Assembly (NCBI GenBank): GCA_021234155.1 | Contig: JAJEKV010000085.1 | Span: 4,660,036 to 4,724,035 of the forward strand | DNA from: Isoetes taiwanensis | Taxonomy: Eukaryota > Streptophyta > Lycopodiopsida > Isoetales > Isoetaceae | DNA length: 64,000 nt | Direction: 5' to 3' | Shown: positions 55,504 through 64,000 of the stretch, piece after piece | Layout of the letters: every line of letters begins with the position of its first letter | Position numbering within the stretch: the first letter of the stretch is position 1 | Translations under genes and position numbers: made by a program | Notes under the pieces: generated by a model | What the model was told of the DNA's origin: nothing | The model's input: only the letters and a program-made list of their open reading frames with translations | Databases searched by the model: none

Positions 55504-58296
55504 CATGTGGAGTCACCCCCTAATGGCATTTTCGACCACAGCAACCTACACTGGTTTCCAGAAGAGCACCAGGTTCCTTCTGTACAGGGAGGTGGAGAAA
55601 TGCTTGTGTGGACCTGCTACTTCCCAACAAACCGGGTTGAAGACTTCATTCTTGGAGAGCAAAGAAATTGTGTGGCACCGTGCAGCTTCTACTTAAGGAG
55701 TTCCAATCCCGAGAGGGTGCTAAAGAGGCCAACCAGGGATTCTTATTTAACTATGAAAAGGTATGTATTTCTAAAACCCTTTCCTCTAGTTTACTGTTGT
55801 TTTTGTTGTTTTTGTTTCTGTAGTAGAAAACATTGTAGCAGAAGTATATTTATTTCTTAGATGTACATGCACTACTTTCATGCACTAATTTTGAACACTC
55901 AAAATAGGTATTGGTGCACATATGGTCCCCAGGACAAGACTTTGAACACTCACCTGGTTGCTAATGGACCACGCCAACCCGCACACACGCAAAAAAGAAT
56001 TGAGAGGGGTGAGAGTGTGCGTGGGGGCTGCCAATGCCATTTTACCATTAGTCAACTCTACCTTCTCGTAAAGCTTCGCAAGTTACTTATTATGGGTTTG
56101 AGCATAGAAATCTCCAAGGTGAGCCTTGCCATGGTAAATTTGCTGACGTAGAGAAAGGGATCAGATTCAAGCTAGCACCGTGGATCTCTCAGGAATTGAG
56201 GGAATGGGTTAGAGAAAAGCTCGTGCATTGGCACACCCCACGAAGTGTTATGAACATGCACGAGGAGAGGTGGAGATTTAAACTAGATGTTCATGGCAAG
56301 GATAGTATGTGTAGGGATGACATGTTTGAAGATCCCGATGTTTACAACATTGAGAAGAGTGTTGTTAGAAACACTTGGAAGCTACATGAAGACCTTCCCA
56401 CTAGCATCAACATGTGGGTGCAACAACATCTAGAGTCTGTGTTCTTGTATGAACATGGTGACACGTTCCAATTGGGAGTGATGACTCCAATCCAAAGAGA
56501 GGCAATGCTGAAGTTTGGAAAGAATAGGGCCATTTGCATGGATGCAACCTTCAAAACTAATGACAAGAGGTACACTACTTTGTGTTCATTTCCATTCTAG
56601 ATCTTTTCCATAGTCCATTTAAAATGGCTATAGCATTTCAATTCTAGATCCAATGTGAGCTATTGGTTTCTATTATCTAGGTACTATCTTTTTACACTCA
56701 TTGCCTTTGATGACCATTGCAATGGCTTGCCATTGGCATATGTCATAACCAATTCTCAAAAAACTAGGGCTATAACTAAGTGGTTGAAAGCACTAAAGGA
56801 GTCATTATCCGGATTGGCACCCTTCTTGTATCATTACTGACGATGCTGATGCTGAGATCAAGGCGGTAAAAAATGTAAGTATACTTTCTTGTATACTTTC
56901 TTGCCATACTTTCTTGCATACTTTCTAACACTAACACAATGGACTGACATTGTGCACTTGTAGGTTTTCCCAAACGTGCATGTGCAAATATGCATTTGGC
57001 ATGTGAGGAGAGCCTGGATTAAGTGGCTAAGCAAAAATGTAAGGAGTAAGGTGCATAGAAATGAAATGTTCAAAGAGCTAGGGAATATAATGTACAAGAC
57101 AGAGGGTCCTGTAGGGGACAATGAGTATGGTCATGAGTACAGGGAAGCTGTTAGGAAAGAAGCTATCAAGAGATTGGAAGAGTTGGTGAGGAAGTATCCT
57201 CAATACCCTAAATTGTCGGCCTACATGAGTAAGGAGTGGACTAAGAACATCTGTGATCTGTGAATGGGTATTGGCTACAAGAATGTACATACACTCCAAT
57301 CAAGAGACCAATGCGGCCATAGAGGCATGGCATGCTGCCCTTAAGTTGCGCCTAGGCATATGTAAACGTGCACTTCGAGGCAGGAGAATTGACTGGTTGC
57401 TCTACATTCTCACTAACAATGTGGAGACACACATGGCTTACATGAGGTAACATTTACATACCACTACCTAGTCTAATTTACCTTGCATATTTACCATATT
57501 TACCTTGCAAATGATTGATATATAGCTATGTTCTAGGTCTATGAAGGAACATGGATTTGTAGTAAACACCTCACAGGAACAGATAATAGAGTGCGCAATT
57601 AGAGGTGCTCGGAATATTGCAGACGAACAAGTCACATTTACCAACTTCGAGGAGGGTGAGGCTGAAGTGCAAACCGAGCGCACTCTTGGACAGGGCCCGT
57701 ATTTTGTTGCTGGAGCACACAAGAATTGGGCATGTTGTGATTGCCCTTGGGGAGCCAAGGGTAATCTATGTAAGCATCAGGTGAAAGTTATGCAAATGCT
57801 TGGCAATTACAGGGATCAAGATCTCTTACAGGTCTTGGGTTCTCAATATGGGACAATAGGTGGGGGCATGGACCACCTGAAGCCATACGAAGCCGTGCAC
57901 GACAGTTGTGGAGACCAGGGATCCGAGGTGCTAGAGGTAGTACGCCTAGGGGAAGAGTCTCCCTTGCAAACAAGCAGTCAAGTGGACTTGAAGAAGACTC
58001 AGGCCTCCTTGGAGGCGGTCATTGCTAGAGTGATGTCCAGGGCTCAAAAAGATCCTAACATTTTAGTTGCAACTGATTCTCTCATGAGGCAGCTCGACTT
58101 TAGACTTGAGAAGATGGATGACATAGCTGGCACGAGCACTAATACATCAAGTCTACCTGAGCTTACCTTGGAGGTCAATTGTGGTACTAGCTTGTCACGG
58201 CTGAAGCTTGTGATAGAACTTGGAAAACATAAGGTGAAGAAAGCAGGGAAGAGTTGGAAGGAAGTTGAGATGGAGGCTTCATGCAAGGCACCATGA
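55504..58296 (+). pseudogene. MULE transposase with SWIM zinc finger, five exons, three frame breaks
   Basis: Exons by GT-AG and frame: about 55504-55760, 55908-56569, 56681-56873, 56964-57446, 57537-58296. Content in order: N-terminal zinc-like region with VTYYGFEHRNLQGEPCHGKF, first catalytic Asp in RAICMDATFKTNDK, second in CIITDDADAEIK, the MULE C/H motif ICIWHVRRAW, catalytic Glu in NQETNAAIEAWHAALK, and a SWIM finger CDCPWGAKGNLCKH (CxCxnCxH). The C-terminal ~170 residues are unassigned and helical. Breaks: near 56072; one extra base near 56825; and a 7-bp direct duplication (ATCTGTG twice, 57248-57261). All catalytic residues remain, so inactivation looks recent, or the breaks are sequence errors. 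The first exon may begin further left. Confidence 0.85.
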
Positions 58297-58425
58297 TTCC
58301 CAAATTTTGGGACCCGAAACATGAATTACATATCCAACTTGTATTTCTCAATCTTTCAGTGCAATCTGTCCTGTGCATATCACTAAATGTAATGTCTAAA
58401 TGTAATGTAATGGTAAAGTATATCC
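58297..58425. other. 3' flank of the transposase gene
   Basis: Short untranslated-type sequence between the transposase stop and the tandem array. TAAATGTAATG is doubled at about 58384-58410. Confidence 0.5.
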
Positions 58426-60420
58426 GGTGATCCCGGAGGAGCATATCCCCTCGACGATAACTTTCCCTAGGTTGTAAGGTTCCATGGTTTTTAATTTTGT
58501 TTTATTCCAAGGTTCCAAGGTCCCCTGGTTTTAAATTTTTTACCGTCCGCGAGTGGTGATCCCGGAGGACGGGATCACGTGTGGTGATCCCCATCTCCGG
58601 GATCACCATCAGGCGGACGGGTTTTTTTTAATTTTTTTTTAATTCCAAGGTTCGAAGGTCCCATGGTTTTAGATTTTTTCCCGTCTACGAGCTGGTGATC
58701 CCGGAGGACGGGATCACGTGTGGTGATCCCCACCTCCGGGATCACCATCAGGCGCCATAGGTTTTTTTTTAATTTTTTTTAATTCAAAGGTTCGAAGGTC
58801 CTATGCCTTTAAATTTTTTCCCGTCCGCGAGCTGGTGATCCCGGAGGACGGGATCCCGTGTTGGTGATCCCCACCTCCGGGATCACCATCAGGCGGACGG
58901 GTTTTTTTTTAATTTTTTTTGTTCCAAGGTTCGAAGGTCCCATGGTTTTATACCTTTTCCCGTCCGCGAGCTGGTGATCCCGGAGGACGGGATCACGTGT
59001 GGTGATCCCCACCTCCGGGATCACCATCAGGCGCCAGAGGTTTTTTTTTTTAATTTTTTTTAATTCAAAGGTTCGAAGGTCCTATGCCTTTAAAATTATT
59101 TCCGTCCATGAGCTGGTGATTCCCCCCCGGATCGGATCACGCGGGTGGTGATCCCCACCTCCGGGATCACCATCAGGCCCAGAGGTTTTTTTTAATTTTT
59201 TAATTCAAAGGTTCAAGGTCCTATGCCTTTAAAATTATTTCCGTCCCGGCTGAGCCGGTGATCCCGAGGATCGGGATCACGCAATAGTGATCCCCACCTC
59301 CTGGGATCACCATCAGCGCCGAGAGGTTTTTTTTTAATTTTTTTTAATTCAAAGGTTCGAAGGTCCTATGCCTTTAAAATTATTTCCCGTCCGCGAGCTG
59401 GTGATCCCGGACGATGGGATCACGTGTGGTGATCCCCACCTCCGGGATCACCATCAGGCGTCAGAGGTTTTTTTTATAATTTTTTTTAATTCAAAGGTTC
59501 GAAGGTCCTATGCCTTTAAAATTATTTCCCGTCCGCGAGCTGGTGATCCCGGAGGACGGGATCACGTGTGGCGATCCCCACCTCCGGGATCACCATCAGG
59601 CGGACGGGTTTTTTTTAATTTTTTTTTAATTCCAAGGTTCGAAGGTCCCATGGTTTTAGATTTTTTCCCGTCCGCGAGCTGGTGATCCCGGAGGACGGGA
59701 TCACGTGTGGTGATCCCCACCTCCGGGATCACCATCAGGCGCCAGAGGTTTTTTTTTAATTTTTTTTTAATTCAAAGGTTCGAAGGTCCTATGCCTTTAA
59801 ATTTTTTTCCCCGTCCATGGCCGGTGATCCCGGAGGATCGGGATCCGTGGTTGGTGATCCCCACCTCCGGGATCACCATCAAAGTGACGGGGTTTTTTTT
59901 AATTTTTTTTGTTCCAAGGTTCGAAGGTCCCATGGTTTTAGATTTTTTCCCGTCCGCGAGCTGGTGATCCCGGAGGACGGGATCACGTGTGGTGATCCCC
60001 ACCTCCGATATCACCATCAGGCGCCAGAGGTTTTTTTTTTAATTTTTTTTAATTCAAAGGTTCGAAGGTCCTATGGTTTAAAATTATTTCCCGTCCGCGA
60101 GCTGGTGATCCCGGAGGACGGGATCACGTGTGGTGATCCCCACCTCCGGGATCACCATCAGGCGCCAGAGGTTTTTTTTTAATTTTTTTTAATTCAAAGG
60201 TTCGAAGGTCCTATGCCTTTAAATTTTTTCCCGTCCGCGAGCTGGTGATCCCGGAGGATGGGATCCCGTGTTGGTGATCCCCACCTCCGGGATCACCATC
60301 AGGCGGACGGGTTTTTTTTTATTTTTTTTATTCAAAGGTTCGAAGGTCCCATGCCTTTAAATTTTTTGCCGTCCGCGGTCTGGTGATCCCGGAGGACGGG
60401 ATCACCATTACAATGGTTTG
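58426..60420. repeat. ~140-bp tandem array built on GATCCCGGAGG palindromes, about 14 copies
   Basis: Each unit holds GGTGATCCCGGAGGACGGG, ATCACGTG(T)GGTGATCCCC, ACCTCCGGGATCACCATCAG, then a T8-AATT-T8 run, GGTTCGAAGGTCC and TTTAAA-TTTTTTCCCGTCC. GGTGATCCCC(A)-type anchors fall near 58581, 58721, 58861, 58999, 59146, 59287, 59429, 59571, 59708, 59851, 59989, 60137 and 60270, so the period is about 135-150 bp. The palindromic core is the same as in the element's TIRs. The array fills the gap between the 3' ends of the two convergent genes. Frames open across it are artefacts. Confidence 0.93.
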
Positions 60421-60474
60421 TCTTTTAATGGTCCCAAGGTCTTTTTTCAATGGTTGTTTTATTGTTTGGCTCCC

Positions 60475-60600
60475 TGGGGATCCCGGAGGTGTTCAAATTT
60501 CGGGATCCCAGAGCTATTCAAGTTTCGGGTTCCCAGAGGTGTTCAAATTCAGATCCCAGAGGTGTTCAAATTCAGATCCCAGATGTGTTCAAATTCAGTC
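60475..60600. repeat. ~22-bp tandem repeat (CAGATCCCAGAGGTGTTCAAA)
   Basis: Five or six units of GATCCCAGAGGTGTTCAAATT with small changes; the first unit still reads GATCCCGGAGG, so it may be derived from the neighbouring array. Confidence 0.85.
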
Positions 60601-60876
60601 AAGGTTGAACCCAGAATAGAAAGCCAAAGGAAAGCAAGTTTCCACTTCAATTAACCTCGAAAAACTGCCATATTTAGAAACATAGCAGTGTATTTACATG
60701 TTTTACAAGGAACAACATTTTTTCCTGTTTTGGGGAGACTTCAGATCATGGACCATTCAACATCAACCGGGTCACGGGCCGTGCGAATTGGTTGCTACCC
60801 TCGGGCAAGTAGAAGGTTGATTTTCCTGCATTTACACAGTCACTTAACTTCTGCAGCATCACCAAGAAGCCTGTCC

Positions 60877-63065
60877 TCAAATTGTCCATATCTTCTTCCA
60901 GTCCCGGTTGATCACCATCTGAAGAAATGAACATTACATAAATTTGCTAACCAAAAAAGACATAAGATAAGACAATGATAACTCACATCTGTCTCCTTGT
61001 TGTAGACTTCCCTGATGAATTTCTGCACACAACCAATGACATAGATGCCACAATCCTGGTTGTTGTGCTGCTGTGGAGCTTCCATCAACATAACTGGTGC
61101 ATTATGCAATGCTGATGCCTCGTGCCTCCACCTCTTAAATACATCACTTAAAAACCTGCAAGTCAAGGCATTAGAAGATAGGCATGAATGTATAGTTAGC
61201 AAATGTTACACTCACAAAGTGATGAACCCGCGTATTGGAGCATGGAGGGGATCAAAGGAATCGAAATGCAATATGCATGGGCAAGGCTTATTGAGTTTCT
61301 GGCATGCCAAAGGATCAGCCACCAAAATGAACAGGCTCCAATGGCCACTGCAAAGGACAAGCTGCAATCAATTCAAACCAGAACTAGAAATGCAACAAAA
61401 ATTCCACTTTCCAAACCCAATTTACCTTGCATTAACCGGTATGTAGTAGAACTGGGCATACTGGATTTTCCACACGGCCTTACCAAAAGGGGATCCCGGA
61501 ATTAGCTTCACAAACTGCTCGTAGGCACCACACAGGCCTGGTTTGGTACCATTCAGGAACAGGCCAAAAGCAGCAGGGTGGAGGAGAACATGGTGACATC
61601 GTTTATGGGGCGGAATTGAGTGTGCAAGCACCCTGAAACGCTGAACTTATATTACAGTTGAAAAATAGATCATATATGAGCTACACACTTACAGTAAATA
61701 CGCCCTTAAACAGTCGGCATCGATCTCAGAATCCTCGGAACCCGGGGCACCTGCAACAGTGGAGAATTTGACGGCTTCTGACTCCGAGATATGGAATTCT
61801 ACGTCGGTTGATTTGCTGCCCACCTTCAAGAGAGGACTCTCGACCATAATTGGATAATTTAAAGACAATTTGAACTGCCAAAGATCCCTTCTGATCCCTC
61901 TGTCATAGGATAATACATTCTCAAAGAATAAGGGTTCGAGCGTATACAAATAAAACAATTTGATCTTGCTAGGGAGGGGACCCAATCCATCTTCAGATGC
62001 ATCCTCTTCTTTGTTTTCTTGCTCCTTGTCCTCTTCTTCGTGAATAATATGGTTCGGGGCCATCTGAGCAAAATCCCTCTTACGGCCACACTGCATCAGC
62101 TTCCTAGGGGCACGCTGCCGGGCTGGGGTAATAGAACTCGGGGTTTTGGGAGGAGGGGAAGTAAATTCAAGGGTCCTTGCAGCCTCTAACTCTTTGCTCA
62201 CATCGTCATCATCAATTTGGCGCTGCTCAGAGCTCAGTTCACCAAACAATTCCTTGTCTAGTAAATTGCCATACCGCCCCCTGATCCTTTCTTTTATCTC
62301 CCGGATCCGCTCTTCCTGCATTTCAAGTTCTTGGGCCTCCTTTTTTCGCACCTGCAGATTAATGAACTCTGTCCGGCCCGTTTCATCGAGAAGGCCGAGC
62401 TCATTTTGGTCATCTGCCATACGTTCAGCTGCTGCCCTTGCCCTTTGGAGTTTCCTGGTGAGATTGTGGCTGAATTTGAAATCTGGATCAAGAGACCTCT
62501 GCGTCCTGATCTTCCCATAGTCTCTTACCCTGACCTCAGCTTTATTTTTGGGAATTCGGCCCCTTGGTGCATCTGGAACCCTGAAATTTTCATATATAGC
62601 ATGCACCCGGAACCTGTGATTCTCCAATTCAACCTTCCTGCTAAATGTTTTGGGGCAGTCGCCCACTTGGCAAAGCCATCTTCTCTGAATCTGATCATAC
62701 CTGTAATCTTTCAATTCCTCGGCTGGATTTACATTGAAGCATTCTACATTATTTTTGAAGGCCTCCTCTGCATCCCCGCTGCCCTTTGTGGCACCAAGTT
62801 CTCCATTTTCTTGATCCCCTGTCTCCTCCTCCCACTGACCGTCCACCGAACCCTCTAGAAATGGGGAAACCTTCTTTGGCGAAACCCCTTTGGCTCTGGC
62901 CTCTGCCCTTAATTTCTTTCTGTTCGGGGATTGAACCTCTTGGTCAGATCCAACCTCTTTCAAGCAATCCGGCATCTTCCAGGCCGAGTTTTCTTCTAAT
63001 GCACCATTCCAGTTCTCGTTAATAGACGTGTTTAAGCTGATTTCCAGGTTAATCGACTCTTCCAT
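60877..63065 (-). CDS. C2H2 zinc finger plus Ulp1 SUMO-protease fusion, five exons, apparently intact
   Basis: Exons (minus): 63065-61693, 61632-61426, 61347-61216, 61155-60987, then from 60918. Phases agree through exon 4 and give a stop near 60877; another frame of the last exon stays open to 60746. Residues 132-155 form a CX4CX12HX4H finger (LCQVGDCPKTFSRKVELENH). About 195-290 are charged and coiled-coil-like. The C-terminal part is a Ulp1 (C48) peptidase: GHWSLFILVADPLA has the catalytic His, CILHFDSFDPLHAP the Asp, and NNQDCGIYVIGC the Gln and Cys. Likely role: a nuclear DNA-binding SUMO or SUMO-like protease carried by the MULE. The finger could bind element DNA, which is inference. 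Unlike the transposase, no lesion was seen. Confidence 0.82.
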
Positions 63066-63486
63066 CTGTAAAAAAAACGTGAAGGCTTAAAATAAGCTTT
63101 GAATACAAAAAAACAGAGTTCCTGATGGCGCTAGCTCTGTTTATTACCTTAAACTAATCGGCCGAGTCAAGCGCAGCGACAGCACTTGCGAGATTCGGCA
63201 GCAAAATGGCCCTTTCCGTTCAGAGCCGGTCGGAAAGGGCAAAGGATCTTGGCGCACAAATGTCGGACTTAGCCATCGCCAGAATGAATTCCCTTCCTCC
63301 GGAATCCCCACCGTCCACGTGGCGTCTCCCTACTCGTCAACGTACGGAAAGTTCTGCCAGTTTCCCGCCCTCCGGAATCACGTTCATTGGATAGCGTACG
63401 GTGTTTAATCCCGGTATTTAATCCCGTCGTTCAAACGAGGGGCTTCGATGTGTCCACGTGGACGCTCCGATATATCGCGTACGTGT
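63066..63486. promoter_or_regulatory. Upstream region of the zinc finger/Ulp1 gene
   Basis: Lies between the start codon and the right TIR. No clear TATA box picked out. Contains CCTCCGGAAT(C) variants of the TIR motif near 63295 and 63370. Confidence 0.4.
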
Positions 63487-64000
63487 GGTGATCCCGGAGG
63501 AGGGAATCACAGCAGATATCGAACCCGGTGGGCAGCATGGTCCCACGGCCCACGGTGGTGATCCCGGAGGCGGGGATAACGCGGCCGATATCGGATCGCC
63601 GATATCAGCCGTGCGTGGGTGATCCCGGAGGAAGGAATCACGACCTCAGGTATTGGTGATCCCGGAGGCCGGGATCTCCACGGCTGATTTCGGTACCGTT
63701 ATCGGCCACTGAGGTAACGGTGATCCCGGAGGCCGGGATCTCCATGGCTGATTTCGGTACCGTTATCGGCCACGGCTTGGGGATCCCGGAGGCCGGGATC
63801 ACAAGATGGTGATCCCGGAGGCGGGGAACACCACGGACGGCCCGGATGCGTCGCGTGGGCGGACGCCCCATTTTTCGCAGCCTCACGCGTGTGTCGATTT
63901 GTGAAACGGGGGTCCTGAAACGGATTCCGTCGAGCCCTGGTGGTGATACCGGAGGCCGGTATTTTTACCTCCGGGATCCTCGAAACCAGGGTAAGACTAT
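63487..64000 (-). repeat. Right terminal inverted repeat, cut by the window end
   Basis: The inverted counterpart of 54582-55165. The last bases, GGTAAGACTAT, pair with the first bases of the left TIR, so the TIR may extend past 64000. The region just inside (63066-63486) is the likely promoter of the zinc finger/Ulp1 gene. Confidence 0.93.

Larger units (their letters stand above)
54582..64000. mobile_element. Mutator-like element with long TIRs, MULE transposase and a C2H2-Ulp1 gene
   Basis: Long inverted repeats (54582-55165 and 63487-64000) enclose a plus-strand transposase gene (55504-58296) and a minus-strand zinc finger/Ulp1 gene (60877-63065), which converge on a tandem array (58430-60420). 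MULEs carrying Ulp1-like genes are known in plants (Kaonashi/KI-MULEs). The element is at least 9.4 kb. Its right end and target duplication lie at or past the window edge, since the TIR match is still exact at base 64000. Confidence 0.85.

Noticed and set aside
58800-60182. Frames across the GATCCCGGAGG array and TIRs (VIPEVGITT-type repeats)
   Set aside because: They repeat with the DNA array and its inverse; a palindromic repeat gives such frames on both strands.
58426-60420. CRISPR-like array
   Set aside because: The whole ~140-bp unit repeats, with no unique spacers; the context is a eukaryotic transposon.
60746-60934. 62-codon frame of the last zinc finger/Ulp1 exon as the true C terminus
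   Set aside because: Its phase does not fit exon 4 with the best donor and acceptor; kept only as an alternative ending.

Overview
The window reads as repeat-dense nuclear DNA from a streptophyte (land plant or charophyte alga). Reasons: plant-type LTR retrotransposons, one with a primer-binding site matching initiator tRNA-Met; a plant polyphenol-oxidase C-terminal domain; GT-AG introns; and Mutator-like and Helitron-like elements. No intact single-copy host gene was confirmed. The species cannot be named from this sequence.

Layout. 1-3.4 kb: decayed Ty3/gypsy gag-pro-RT on the minus strand. 4.49-9.79 kb: tandem array of a ~1.12-kb GC-rich unit, with a diverged piece at 13.3-13.56 kb. 10-11.15 kb: small basic/acidic ORF and GC-rich repeats. 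11.2-13.25 kb: 5'-truncated LINE with a CATTT tail. 13.57-14.04 kb: ~19-bp minisatellite. 15.3-16.5 kb: transposase-like gene (minus) head to head with an unknown ORF (plus). 16.8-19.24 kb: Ty1/copia fragment cut off at a truncated LTR.

19.24-37.42 kb is one giant Ty3/gypsy chromovirus: truncated 5' LTR, PBS, about 10.5 kb of extra sequence, then gag-PR-RT-RNase H-integrase-chromodomain, PPT and a complete 1,618-bp 3' LTR. The extra sequence is the most striking content. It holds ORF A (an unknown N-terminal domain, a Q-V-D-Q-rich linker, then a histone H3 fold), ORF B (462 codons, no recognised family, with its own TATA-like and telo-box-like sequences) and ORF C (short, acidic/proline-rich). 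ORF A is split inside the H3 fold by a 3.49-kb non-coding TIR element that carries ten copies of a 16-bp AT palindrome.

37.4-54.5 kb is AT-rich and full of short tandem duplications. It has a 600-bp polypurine tract, a PPO KFDV-domain exon behind a twin-arginine-like motif but without a tyrosinase domain, an Ulp1-like protease gene convergent with a core-deleted transposase gene, several hairpin-plus-CTAG termini like Helitron 3' ends, and a long (TTA)n tract.

54.58-64.0 kb is a Mutator-like element with 0.5-0.6-kb terminal inverted repeats. It encodes a SWIM-type MULE transposase (three frame breaks) and, convergently, an apparently intact C2H2 zinc finger/Ulp1 SUMO-protease fusion gene. 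Between them lies a ~140-bp tandem array built on the same GATCCCGGAGG palindromes as the TIRs.
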